DNA of 64,000 nucleotides from contig JAEWVR010000029.1 in assembly GCA_023459055.1 (NCBI GenBank), positions 1 to 64,000 on the forward strand, in the 5' to 3' direction. Positions 9,334 through 18,328 of the stretch are shown piece by piece; the stretch's first letter is position 1, and the number at the start of each line of letters is the position of its first letter. The position numbers and the translations under genes were made by a program. The notes beneath the pieces were generated by a model. It was not told where the DNA came from. It saw only the letters and a list, made by a program, of their open reading frames with translations, and did not search any database. This DNA is from Fibrobacterota bacterium. Lineage in GTDB: Bacteria; Fibrobacterota; Chitinivibrionia; Chitinivibrionales; Chitinispirillaceae.

Positions 9334-11025
9334 TTATTTCGATTTCACTACACGACCATATAATCTACCGGTCTCTGAAGTGATTTGGTACCAGTAAATC
9401 CCTGGTTCTACAGAAAATTTATTTATCAAAGTACCACTCGAAATGCTGCCATCACTGGTGATCTTATATGAATCGAGATCACATATCTGACGACCGGCTG
9501 CGTTGATAACGCGCATTGAAAGCACTTTCCCGGGAACATTAAACTGCATTATTGAATTCATAGGATATTCGATTTTCATACCGGCAGATATTTCCTTATT
9601 ATACTTTTTATTATTCTTAACCACATTGTCAACTGTCACTCTATAGGTTTTCCACATAGTATCTGCAAAATCAGATCCTGCAGATCCGTACCCGCTGCGC
9701 ATATCACAATAAGGTTTCATTTCGTCAATTCGGGTAGTCATGGTCTCACTCATCCAGCGGTCACAATAATCAAAATATGCATCATGATTCCACAAATCCT
9801 TTCCATGCATCAGTAAAACACTCAATGCAATACCGGGCCAGTTGATACTGTTGATTACCCGGTACGTTTCATGTTTGCATCCTCCACCAGACGGAGGAAT
9901 CTGTTCCCATTCTGATGGATGCAGGTGTTCATGTTCCGGGTCGCCATCATCCTGACGCCACATAACCGCTTTCCCTTTATGTATACCTGCAGGTACAACA
10001 TACCCGGTCCAGCACCGCTCTTTTGCTATAATCTTACTGGAAAGAGAACTTGTACCCTGATCACCATAATAGGTCATCCAGTCCTCCCGAAACGGAGTCT
10101 TACTGGTAGTATTCAGAAATATTGCACTCATAACCTTTTCATCAAGCATAATTCCTGCAAAAAGGATGGGCCATTTGGCAGTACCGCTCCCCCCGTGGCC
10201 ATTGATTACCATTGCATGCATATCAATTCCGTGTTGAATGTATTTGATCACCAGACTATCCCTCTTGTCAACATCAATCAAACAGACTAAGGATACATCT
10301 TTATAGAAATTAAAAATTTTCTCATGATAATCAAGCATATTTTCCATCGGATGCAAACTTCTGCTTACCCAATCAGTAATATGAGAAACCCATGGGCGTT
10401 GCAATCCCCTGATCAGATAGGAAATATCCGGCAGTGGTTGAACGGGTAATAGTTTTGGCAACTGATCCCATCTGATACCTGAAACCGGATAGATAGTTTT
10501 TTGCGTTCCACAAAATCCCGGTCGAAAACCGGGTCTATCGGGAACCTTCGCCACACAGGTAAGTACTGCAGCCGTTTTGAGCATCGGACGTGTTGTCTCA
10601 TAAGGAATACAGACTCCTGCAAGTGACCTGGTCCCCTTTGTTCCGTTAGCGAGCGAACAATTACAATCCTCCTCCGTAAGACTTATTGACGAAACAAGAG
10701 AACTGTTTACCGGCAATGCCACGGGAAAATGTACAGAAAGGGATTCAGCATATGATGGAATTCTGGTATCATATGCCTGCAAACCGGTAATCGGGTTACA
10801 CATTGAACCATTGCGTCCACCAGATGGCAGCGGTATCACAGATGTGACAGTGACTGGCCCTACAACATACCAGTCTCCGGTGATAAATCGTCCACATTCG
10901 TAGTTCCTGTCAAAGGTCCATGTAATACCATAGTGCGAAATAGAATTCAGCATTTCTGCTTGCATCATACACCAAACACCCAAAATCAGTACTGATAATC
11001 CAATAGTTTTCAATGTGTGCTCCAT
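9334..11025 (-). CDS. Secreted protein with Por-like C-terminal sorting module, possible polysaccharide-active enzyme
   Basis: This 563-residue protein has a cleavable signal peptide (hydrophobic residues about 8-23, cut near CMMQA). The central region carries several conserved-looking blocks (GITWTFDRNYECGRF, GDWYVVGPVTV, HGGSGTAKWPILFAG) that I recall from secreted proteins of Planctomycetes and related phyla with uncertain enzymology. An alpha/alpha-toroid lyase-like fold is possible but not demonstrated. The last ~80 residues (VLSMRVINAAGRQI, then GIYWYQITSETGRLYGRVVKS) form a beta-sandwich typical of type 9 secretion C-terminal sorting domains or the FlgD-like equivalent common in Fibrobacterota. 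The gene is divergent from the PorV-like gene at 11344. Secretion is well supported; the catalytic assignment is not. Confidence 0.65.
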   Translation of the reverse strand: MEHTLKTIGLSVLILGVWCMMQAEMLNSISHYGITWTFDRNYECGRFITGDWYVVGPVTVTSVIPLPSGGRNGSMCNPITGLQAYDTRIPSYAESLSVHFPVALPVNSSLVSSISLTEEDCNCSLANGTKGTRSLAGVCIPYETTRPMLKTAAVLTCVAKVPDRPGFRPGFCGTQKTIYPVSGIRWDQLPKLLPVQPLPDISYLIRGLQRPWVSHITDWVSRSLHPMENMLDYHEKIFNFYKDVSLVCLIDVDKRDSLVIKYIQHGIDMHAMVINGHGGSGTAKWPILFAGIMLDEKVMSAIFLNTTSKTPFREDWMTYYGDQGTSSLSSKIIAKERCWTGYVVPAGIHKGKAVMWRQDDGDPEHEHLHPSEWEQIPPSGGGCKHETYRVINSINWPGIALSVLLMHGKDLWNHDAYFDYCDRWMSETMTTRIDEMKPYCDMRSGYGSAGSDFADTMWKTYRVTVDNVVKNNKKYNKEISAGMKIEYPMNSIMQFNVPGKVLSMRVINAAGRQICDLDSYKITSDGSISSGTLINKFSVEPGIYWYQITSETGRLYGRVVKSK

Positions 11026-11343
11026 TTAGTTTGATACCTGATTCCAATAAGCAGCCTGCCCACACGACCTGATTACCCAAAAGGTGTAAAGCACTAATAC
11101 GCTTATTGCAGATCTACTCCGGTACACATCAGGCTCTACCAGGTTACTCTATTATTGTAGAATCAGGTACTGGTACATTTCATTAAAAACTATAAGATGC
11201 CAATCCGGCAGGAGCATACGATGTCTGTGAGATTGACAATCACCACAAAAGCCAATTTATACAGAAATTGCCCTACCACAAAAGTCGCCGGAACTATATA
11301 ATTACACTGATATTCTATACGTTTAATCGTTGCAGGATAACAC
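11026..11343. promoter_or_regulatory. Divergent intergenic region (318 bp)
   Basis: It separates two divergent envelope or secreted protein genes and must carry both promoters. No clear operator, riboswitch or hairpin could be read. The plus-strand gene has a good ribosome-binding site (GCAGGATAACAC before the ATG), whereas the minus-strand gene has only a distant AGG. Confidence 0.45.
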
Positions 11344-14280
11344 ATGCGTTTTTTCCAGATACAACTACTTCTTTTAACGCTCAGTATCACGCTGTCGGCA
11401 ATCGAACCCGACTGGTTTACCGACGTACGCGGGAGTAACTCCGGGCATACCACATGTCAGTTTCTGACACTTCCCCACTCTGCAGTAAGCCTTGCGACAG
11501 GTTTGGCAGCATCGGGAGGTAACAGGGATGCTACCGATATTCCCATTTTTACCGCCAATACAGCTCTTGCCGACAGATACCGTTTTTCACTGACACACCT
11601 TGAGTGGTTCATGGGTTTACGAAAAGAGTATATTGGTGCATATTTTCCGGTTCTTGATGTCGGCACATTTGGATGTTACTCGCAACTATTTACTCCCGGT
11701 GCGATTCACTATGCACGGACTATTGATGAAACACCATCAAACCCTAAAATATACGAGCTGTCAATTGGTGTATCCTTTGCCCGTCAGATCATTCTTAATC
11801 GGCTTAGTGCCGGAGCCGGTATTGCGTTTCTCGAAAGTCATCTTGACAAAAGCATCGCCCGTACAACTATCGGAAATATTGACATTTTATACACGCCGTT
11901 TAGTGAACTTTCTGCGCATCTCTATGGAGCAAATATTGGAAAATCGATAACTTATGACCAAGCCCGCGAGAGTCTCCCGACTGAGGCCGGTTTATCGGTA
12001 CAGTATTATCCGCTATCAAAATCGTTTATTGACAGAACGCATCTCAATCTCAAAGTGTCCATTGGTACCCGTAAAATAGCCGATAATCCCGTTACAAGTG
12101 GTCTGAGTGCTGATTTCAGTGTAATGGAAACATTCTCATTACGTACAGGATATGAATTCACGTATGGTAATGATTTTTCAGCAGAGGGCCTTGGTGCCGG
12201 AGCATCATTACAATTAGGTAAATACGCGCTTGATGGTTCATGGCGATATGAGTCCAGGGATCTTGGTTTTGTCTGGGCTGCAACGCTTCGCATGCAGCTT
12301 GAGGAGATTAGGCCCAGGACCGCTGAACAATATTATGCAATCGCTGTTAAGCATTACAAAAAAAAACGTCCTGTTCTCTGCGAATACTTTGCTAAAAAAG
12401 CACTCACAAAAGATCCGAATCTCTGGAAAGCACATGCCCTGCTCAGTAAACTCCGCTCGGATATGCTACGTCAGAATAACCTTGAAGTCGGCATTGTTTA
12501 TGCCGGAAATATGCGCGGCAATTTTGCTGTTCCAATTGAACAATCAATGCCCGGAGGTCTTGCCCGCATGACAACAGCCATAAAGAGCCTTCAGTCGCAG
12601 TTCTTTACATCAGTGACAATCAGTACCGGCAATGTCTGTTCTTCAATCAGTGATACAGACAGAATTGCAATCAGCGGTATCTATTTCAACCGTATCAGTC
12701 CGGATATTCTTGCTGCCGGGAAAAATGAAATTCTATCACATCCAGACAGGCTTCTGTACCACATGAAATTAACAACCGATAAAAAATTCATTCTTAATAA
12801 TGCAAATTCTCCAAACGCTTCTGTAATTACAAAGCAGATTGTTGAAAAAAACAACTACCGTTTTTTTATTACATCAGTTATCAACGAATCGCTGGTTACT
12901 GATTCTACAGCACAAAAAAAACTCAAACCACTTCTTGCGTCAGAATTGTTAAATAGTGATGCCCTGCGGTGTGATGTAAAGATTGTCATCGTTGATGATA
13001 GCTGGGCAAATATCAAAAAAAATGCTGCGATTTACAAAGGATTTGATATTCTTATCTGTTCAAGCCTTGATCAGCCATTTCAGACATCAATGAAACTTGA
13101 CTCTCTTATTGTGTTAAGTGCCGGATCTGACTGCATGTATGCCGGTAATCTAATTCTGCGTTTTGATGACAACCGGAAACTGCTTGGAACAGAAAACAGG
13201 CTCTATCCGCTTTCCGATGATATCAAACAGGATTCTGTTGTCGCAGAGGCAATGAGAAAAGTCACTATACCACAAAGTAATTCTGATTCAACTTCACTAA
13301 AGTTTCTACTTAAAAACAATTCACCTGACGGAGTATTTCCGTTTATGTCAAATCGTAACGCTACTGAGCAGTTATTTCTTAAAATTGTTGTACAGAAAGC
13401 GGAATTCCCGATATCATCAATAGATCAGACTGTATACAATCCGGTGCTGTCATTTTCAACATCAAGTATTGCATACATTGTAAAAACCGATACCCTGAAT
13501 CGCTTCGTTATCAGCGCTATGGGCAGCGGTACGATACTGGTAAGCCCGGACAGCCTGAATGTCAGACACATTGCTGTATCACCTGATGGTAAATGGTTAT
13601 ATGCGTCTGCTAATATTGACAAAAACAACTATACCGATATACTCCGATGCCGCTTTGATGGTGGTCCGTACTATAGTGTGATTCAATCTGATAGTATCAA
13701 TGAACAGGATATCGCCATTGCACCAAATGAAAACCTGATGGTGTACAGTGCTGGGAAAAACGGATTCTATCAGCTCTATTTTGCTGATATGACAGGGCAG
13801 AAACCGATGCGTATTACTAATGTTAACGCAGATCATTTTGCTCCACAGTTCAGCCCTGACGGCAGGCGGATTGCGTATCTGTCAGATCGCTCTAATTTCG
13901 GCGGGAAACTTGACTTGTGGGTATTTGACAGGGACAAGGCTGCACATGCGCAAATTACCAGTCACTCAAATGTCAAAGAGTTCTGTTGGTTTGACGATTC
14001 AAAAACGCTCTGTTTTTCTTCTGGAGTCAATGTTTTCAGCCTCTATAAGGTTGATATCAATAGTTCCCGTTATTCACAGCTTATTTCACGCGATTCTATA
14101 GTAACCTTTAACGAACGTTCACCGATATGTGTTAAAGACTCAACAACAGAAACAATTATTTATACAAGGGAATACCAGGATGGTACACGGAAAATTTATC
14201 AGGTTAAAACAGACGGGACTGATGAAAAAAGAATTGTTAACAGTAAAGGAAATGACTGGCTGCCATCCTATCGTAAATAA
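11344..14280 (+). CDS. Fusion of PorV/PorQ-like barrel, TPR-like helices, degenerate 5'-nucleotidase-type phosphoesterase and PD40 beta-propeller
   Basis: This 978-residue protein begins with a signal peptide (MRFFQIQLLLLTLSITLSA). Residues about 20-315 look like a PorV/PorQ-type outer-membrane barrel, with alternating strands and TGYEFTYGN and LGKYALDGSWRY near its end. A TPR-like pair follows (about 325-375, AEQYYAIAVKHYKKK). Residues about 380-640 follow the order of a UshA-type metallophosphoesterase: YAGNMRGNF in place of HTNDLHGNF, then PGGLARMTTAIKSL, STGNVCSS in place of DAGD, GKNEI in place of GNHEF, and SAGSDCMYAGNLILRF. The metal ligands are largely replaced, so catalysis is unlikely. 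The C-terminal third has PD40/TolB-like propeller blades (FSPDGRRIAYLSDRSNFGG). Its 3' end overlaps the convergent Smr gene by 13 nt. It probably acts at the inner face of the outer membrane; its function is unknown. Confidence 0.8.
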   Translation: MRFFQIQLLLLTLSITLSAIEPDWFTDVRGSNSGHTTCQFLTLPHSAVSLATGLAASGGNRDATDIPIFTANTALADRYRFSLTHLEWFMGLRKEYIGAYFPVLDVGTFGCYSQLFTPGAIHYARTIDETPSNPKIYELSIGVSFARQIILNRLSAGAGIAFLESHLDKSIARTTIGNIDILYTPFSELSAHLYGANIGKSITYDQARESLPTEAGLSVQYYPLSKSFIDRTHLNLKVSIGTRKIADNPVTSGLSADFSVMETFSLRTGYEFTYGNDFSAEGLGAGASLQLGKYALDGSWRYESRDLGFVWAATLRMQLEEIRPRTAEQYYAIAVKHYKKKRPVLCEYFAKKALTKDPNLWKAHALLSKLRSDMLRQNNLEVGIVYAGNMRGNFAVPIEQSMPGGLARMTTAIKSLQSQFFTSVTISTGNVCSSISDTDRIAISGIYFNRISPDILAAGKNEILSHPDRLLYHMKLTTDKKFILNNANSPNASVITKQIVEKNNYRFFITSVINESLVTDSTAQKKLKPLLASELLNSDALRCDVKIVIVDDSWANIKKNAAIYKGFDILICSSLDQPFQTSMKLDSLIVLSAGSDCMYAGNLILRFDDNRKLLGTENRLYPLSDDIKQDSVVAEAMRKVTIPQSNSDSTSLKFLLKNNSPDGVFPFMSNRNATEQLFLKIVVQKAEFPISSIDQTVYNPVLSFSTSSIAYIVKTDTLNRFVISAMGSGTILVSPDSLNVRHIAVSPDGKWLYASANIDKNNYTDILRCRFDGGPYYSVIQSDSINEQDIAIAPNENLMVYSAGKNGFYQLYFADMTGQKPMRITNVNADHFAPQFSPDGRRIAYLSDRSNFGGKLDLWVFDRDKAAHAQITSHSNVKEFCWFDDSKTLCFSSGVNVFSLYKVDINSSRYSQLISRDSIVTFNERSPICVKDSTTETIIYTREYQDGTRKIYQVKTDGTDEKRIVNSKGNDWLPSYRK

Positions 14281-14702
14281 ACAAGAGTCGCACCATCACC
14301 GCCATCTTTACCAGCCGCAGGCCGGTAGTCACGCACATTAAGACATAGCTCATTATCAAGCATGCTTTTCACCATATCCTTGAGTACCGGCCCCCCGGAA
14401 AGTACTGAGTGATACCCTACCCCATGAATTATCAGCAGTTCTTTTACACCGCTCTCGACACAGCGGTTTATTATGAACCGTAACCGTTGTGATGCCTCAA
14501 CGGATCGCATTCCGTGAAGATCTAACGTTTCTCTCGGCTGGCCGCGGCTATTGACAGAACGGGTTGATGGTTTCTTCCTTGCAGGAGATGCACCCAAGTC
14601 CTTGTTTCGGGTACCATATTTTCTAACAAATGCAAGTATTTCATCGGTGTGATCATTATCATCAATGTTCTCAGACAGCGAATCATGTTTGTTTTTTTTC
14701 AT
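14268..14702 (-). CDS. Smr-domain protein
   Basis: A 144-residue protein whose C-terminal ~85 residues form a small MutS-related (Smr) domain: LDLHGM (residues about 60-65), an amphipathic helix AsQRLRFIINRC, then LLIIHGVGYHS and GGPVLKDMVKSML. The N-terminal ~55 residues are polar and probably disordered. Smr domains bind or cut branched DNA or RNA; here there is no MutS2 portion, so this is the stand-alone type. It overlaps the 3' end of the convergent gene at 11344-14280 by 13 nt, and is preceded on its own strand by the M29-like gene 37 nt upstream, suggesting a two-gene transcript. Confidence 0.85.
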   Translation of the reverse strand: MKKNKHDSLSENIDDNDHTDEILAFVRKYGTRNKDLGASPARKKPSTRSVNSRGQPRETLDLHGMRSVEASQRLRFIINRCVESGVKELLIIHGVGYHSVLSGGPVLKDMVKSMLDNELCLNVRDYRPAAGKDGGDGATLVYLR

Positions 14703-14739
14703 CGCTGAAACCCTGAAACGTAATTTCTCAACGTAAATC

Positions 14740-15699
14740 TCAACAGATCACTCCGGCGTCAACAAACAGTCTGTCATCAATCCAGACCGAAGCTCCTTTT
14801 ACGCATGCGTCAAGATGTACCGGCAGATCATCACCACCCCCGATTGCAACATGCACCGCACCCCTGACTTTTTTATCCTCAAGAAGGGTACTCCCGTACT
14901 CTGCGAGTTCATTTGTTCCAATACCAAATTCAATAAGTTCGCGGGCCCCGCTGCGGTTCTTTACAAATAGTTTCTCAAGTTCAAGCTGGCAACCGTGTCC
15001 TTCGATCCTGGTAATCACCCCTTGACGAAATGTTATTACAAGCGGTTTATCAATTGTGCCATCAACAAGTGCAAATGACTGATTGACAATAACCGTTCCG
15101 TTCGCGGTCCCGGCCCTGGGGCGCAGACACACTTCACCACCCGGTAAATTACCGAACGTTCCATTAGACATTAAACGGCCATCATCAGCTCTCGCGGGAT
15201 TCCCATCACACTCAAATGTCAACTCAGCAGAATCACCGCTTAATAAACGAACCATATCTGGTGTTCCAGCCCGTCCTGCAACTTTCCTTGTGTAAATTCC
15301 AAGTTTTCCCCAGTCAATAGCCATTGCTCTGCAAAACGATGTATCGGTTACCCCCGGGAGTGTTGCAATCCTGAGCGGTTTCTCCATTACAAGCTTTTCG
15401 ATAAGCGCAGGTGAAAAAGCTTTTTGCGTTGCAATTGCAATACAGTCAAATTTGTCAAGTAACGGAACAATGATCTCTGGAAGTGCACACCCGTCGTATT
15501 TTCGGGACTGTACCATCACAAGCATCGTTTCCTTGCATTTTCCATCAGCCGAATCGTACAATGCACGCCCGACATGCATGCAAAAGGTATCGCAAAGCAC
15601 AAGAAACTGTTCATTGCGGCGTATATTAAGACAATCATTTACAGCAATTTCTGCACAAGCCTGCACCGAGTTCATCTTCAACCAATCATTTTTAATCAT
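14740..15699 (-). CDS. M29-like (aminopeptidase T family) protein
   Basis: The C-terminal half matches the thermophilic metalloaminopeptidase (M29) family: EGHGCQLELEKLF, then ELIEFGIGTNELAEYGSTLL and GAVHVAIGGG, ending LPVHLDACVKGASVWID. In active members these segments supply the Glu, His and Asp ligands of a two-metal centre, and Glu/His residues are present at the expected places. Peptidase activity is plausible but unproved. The frame is open up to an ATG at 15753; starts at 15699 and 15675 give N-termini closer to the family's usual beginning. None has a strong ribosome-binding site, so the start is uncertain. It is probably transcribed with the Smr gene downstream. Confidence 0.75.
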   Translation of the reverse strand: MIKNDWLKMNSVQACAEIAVNDCLNIRRNEQFLVLCDTFCMHVGRALYDSADGKCKETMLVMVQSRKYDGCALPEIIVPLLDKFDCIAIATQKAFSPALIEKLVMEKPLRIATLPGVTDTSFCRAMAIDWGKLGIYTRKVAGRAGTPDMVRLLSGDSAELTFECDGNPARADDGRLMSNGTFGNLPGGEVCLRPRAGTANGTVIVNQSFALVDGTIDKPLVITFRQGVITRIEGHGCQLELEKLFVKNRSGARELIEFGIGTNELAEYGSTLLEDKKVRGAVHVAIGGGDDLPVHLDACVKGASVWIDDRLFVDAGVIC

Positions 15700-16022
15700 A
15701 TAAAGCTTAAAATGTAATGTATAACCAAATATAACATTTTGCACCATAATCATCCAGTATCACCGTATCAGTATAAAAATCAATGCGTGAGTATAAAAAG
15801 CCATGGAGCATTTTCCAATGAATACCTTGGCTGAAAAGCCGGACAAACAAAAAATGACCGATTTCAATTGTCATTGTTTATTTATCACATCCGGAATGTT
15901 ACAATAAAGCTGTTCATTTATGCATGTCAGGCTATTAGCAGAATACCTGATATGCGTCTGCTTAATCCATTTTACTATCAAATCCTTGTTTCAGGATTTA
16001 AACTTTTTGCATGGGGGTTTTT

Positions 16023-16988
16023 ATGAAAAAAGAACTGCGATCATTAGCAATGATTCTGCCGTTATCGTTATTCATGTTTACATCGTGTGATGTTTTATCT
16101 CCACTTGATGCTAACAATTCATCAACGACTGACCTTTCAGAAACGGATATTGCTTCAGGACTCAAGGAAGCTCTGGTGCTTGGCGCTAAAACCGCAGCGT
16201 TTACATTAAGCGATACAAGCGGTGTTGAAAATTCGTTCAATGAGCTTACCGGATATCTCGCCAATGAGCTTTTAAGGATTAATCTTCCACCCGATGCCGA
16301 GAATGCAATCAGGATGTTGGAAAATCTTAACAAAAGTGAAATTGGTAAAACGTTCCTTGATGCTTCGGGTATTGATATATCACAATATCGTGATTTGATA
16401 ATCCATGGACTAAACCGGGGTGCTGAAATAGCAGCCTCTCTTTCTGTTGATGTCTTTGAAAAAGCAATACGTGAAATGGACATCGTATCTGCAGAGGATA
16501 TTCTGTTTGGTCAGGATTCAACTGCTGCAACAAGCTATTTACAAAGTACAACAAGCAATATCTTGGCAAATGGATTTACACCTATTGTTGACAGTGTATT
16601 CAGTGCGGTTATGGTAACTGCTTTCGGCAAACAGGTCACGGTTAATGATCTCTGGAATGAATTTTCTGAAAATTACAATATAGTTGCCACTGCATATCAA
16701 GCACTTACAACAGATGCAGCATCAACAGATTTTAATAAATCATTTAACGCCAAAGCTACTCTAGAATTACTATCAGAAGCCGGTATAACCTCTATTGACC
16801 CACTCAGCACCGACGTTGTAAGCTTCGCAACCAGTGAGGCACTCAAGGGATTGTTTTATATGGTTGGTAAACAGGAAGTTAAGATCCGTCGTGATCCGGT
16901 TGCAGCATTAACAACTACAGTTAGATTTGCTACCAACGACACTGTCTACAATCTGATAACGACAATATTTACAAAAACAACCGAGTGA
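16023..16988 (+). CDS. DUF4197 lipoprotein (first of a tandem pair)
   Basis: The ATG at 16023 follows a run of five G at suitable spacing and starts a lipoprotein signal peptide with a clear lipobox (LFMFTSC), better than the in-frame ATG at 16011. The mature 300-residue protein matches DUF4197: SETDIASGLKEALVLGAKTAA, then INLPPDAENAI, GLNRGAEIAA, a helix ending in AEDILFGQDSTAATSYL, and the C-terminal GLFYMVGKQEVKIRRDP. Members are lipid-anchored periplasmic proteins of unknown function. It is followed by a hairpin and then a paralogue (17281-18252), with similar sequence upstream of both genes, pointing to a tandem duplication that included the promoter. Confidence 0.88.
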   Translation: MKKELRSLAMILPLSLFMFTSCDVLSPLDANNSSTTDLSETDIASGLKEALVLGAKTAAFTLSDTSGVENSFNELTGYLANELLRINLPPDAENAIRMLENLNKSEIGKTFLDASGIDISQYRDLIIHGLNRGAEIAASLSVDVFEKAIREMDIVSAEDILFGQDSTAATSYLQSTTSNILANGFTPIVDSVFSAVMVTAFGKQVTVNDLWNEFSENYNIVATAYQALTTDAASTDFNKSFNAKATLELLSEAGITSIDPLSTDVVSFATSEALKGLFYMVGKQEVKIRRDPVAALTTTVRFATNDTVYNLITTIFTKTTE

Positions 16989-17013
16989 TAACTGCTATAC
17001 TGTCTTACTTAAA

Positions 17014-17040
17014 CAGAGACCTTTAAGTAAAAGGTCTCTG
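17014..17040 (+). terminator. Hairpin after the first DUF4197 gene
   Basis: A perfect 10-bp stem (CAGAGACCTT/AAGGTCTCTG) with a 7-nt loop lies 26 nt after the stop codon. Only a weak T-rich tail follows (TATCTGTATAAAA), so termination efficiency is uncertain. Confidence 0.6.
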
Positions 17041-17280
17041 TATCTGTATAAAAATCAGTGGATACTTTCCTGTAAAAACATTTCCGTCCATAATCGTTTA
17101 ATACTGAAGAGGCCTGTACGTAACTGCCATATTTTACTTATCCCTGTTACAATAGTATAATTAGTCAGACCATTTATGTATATTATGCTGGTAGCTGTAT
17201 AAGAACTTTATACGTCTGTCTGTTCAACTGAATAGCGATTCTTGAATTCAGTATGCGTACATTTTCAAATGGAGGGTATC

Positions 17281-18252
17281 ATGGAAAAAAGTAAGTTATC
17301 TTTAGCGATGATATTGCTGCTATCGATACTGGTGTTTACATCATGTGATTATGTATCTCAGCTTGATGATCTTAATCCATTAACGACAGATCTTGCAGAA
17401 TCAGAAATTATTTCCGGACTTAAGGAAGCATTGGCACTTGGATCCAAAACTGCAGCAATTACGCTAAGTGATACAACCGGTACTACAAATAAATTCAATG
17501 AGGTTACCGGATACTTCGCTAATGAGCTGATCAAGATCAATCTTCCCCCCGATGCTGAAAAAGCAATCGAAACAGTTAATCTTCTCAACTCTAATACTGC
17601 TGGAAAGGCACTACTTGCTGCAGCCGGTATTGATTTGTCACAATATCGTGAATCAATGATCCGGGGACTAAACCGTGGAGCCGAAAAAGCAGCAGATCTG
17701 TCTGTTGATGTTTTTAAAGAAGCAATTTTCCAAATGACTTTTACATCAGCTCGTGATATCCTGCTTGGTAAGGATTCAACCGCTGCAACAAAGTATTTAG
17801 ATTCAACAACAAGTGATGTTTTGACAAGCGGATTTACTCCTATTGTTGACAGTGCATTTAGTGCAGTCAAGGTAACTGCTTTTGGATCTGAATTCACCGT
17901 TAAAGGTTTATGGAGTGATTTTTCTGTAAACTATAATAAAGTCGCCTACGCCTATCAGACACTTAAAACAACTGCAGCATCCACAAACCCATTGACAGCA
18001 CCAGCTGCTGCGGCGGCAGCATTAGCACTTAGCACAATCGCCACAACCGGTGTAAACTCTGTTGATCCACTTAACACCGACATTGTAAATTTCGCAACAG
18101 GTAAAGCACTTGACGGCTTGTTTTATATGGTTGGCAAACAGGAAGTCAAAATCCGCCGTGATCCTGTAGCTGCATTGGCATCTGTGGGTAATTTAGTAAC
18201 TCAGACTGTTAGCGATCTGATCAAGAAAGTATTTAAGAAAAAAACTGCCTGA
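17281..18252 (+). CDS. DUF4197 lipoprotein (second of a tandem pair)
   Basis: The ATG at 17281 carries GGAGGGTATC immediately upstream and starts a lipoprotein signal with lipobox LVFTSC; the longer frame from 17242 lacks a ribosome-binding site. The 323-residue product is a clear paralogue of the preceding gene, sharing the same DUF4197 blocks (SGLKEALALGSKTAA, GLNRGAEKAADLSVDVF, GLFYMVGKQEVKIRRDPVAAL). It differs by an Ala-rich insert around residue 240 (APAAAAAALAL). Like its neighbour it should be attached to a membrane facing the periplasm. No function is known for the family. The pair has its own intergenic region and hairpins, so each may be transcribed separately. Confidence 0.88.
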   Translation: MEKSKLSLAMILLLSILVFTSCDYVSQLDDLNPLTTDLAESEIISGLKEALALGSKTAAITLSDTTGTTNKFNEVTGYFANELIKINLPPDAEKAIETVNLLNSNTAGKALLAAAGIDLSQYRESMIRGLNRGAEKAADLSVDVFKEAIFQMTFTSARDILLGKDSTAATKYLDSTTSDVLTSGFTPIVDSAFSAVKVTAFGSEFTVKGLWSDFSVNYNKVAYAYQTLKTTAASTNPLTAPAAAAAALALSTIATTGVNSVDPLNTDIVNFATGKALDGLFYMVGKQEVKIRRDPVAALASVGNLVTQTVSDLIKKVFKKKTA

Positions 18253-18278
18253 CAACTAATGAACTGTTACATTTATAC

Positions 18279-18304
18279 GGAAACCCCGAATTAACGAGGT
18301 TTCT
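18279..18304 (+). terminator. Hairpin after the second DUF4197 gene
   Basis: Stem GGAAACCCCG/CGAGGTTTC with one mismatch and a 6-nt loop, 27 nt after the stop and 25 nt before the RNase II-like gene. There is no good T-tract. Confidence 0.45.
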
Positions 18305-18328
18305 GTTACTGAGGACTCTGACACTTAT

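Noticed and set aside
11190..11453. Minus-strand open frame in the divergent intergenic region.
   Set aside because: It overlaps the start of the PorV-like gene, has no ribosome-binding site and no recognisable domain.
15871..15905. Sigma-70 promoter upstream of the first DUF4197 gene based on TACAAT.
   Set aside because: No -35 element at acceptable spacing could be found; FCB-group promoter consensus also did not fit, so it was not annotated.
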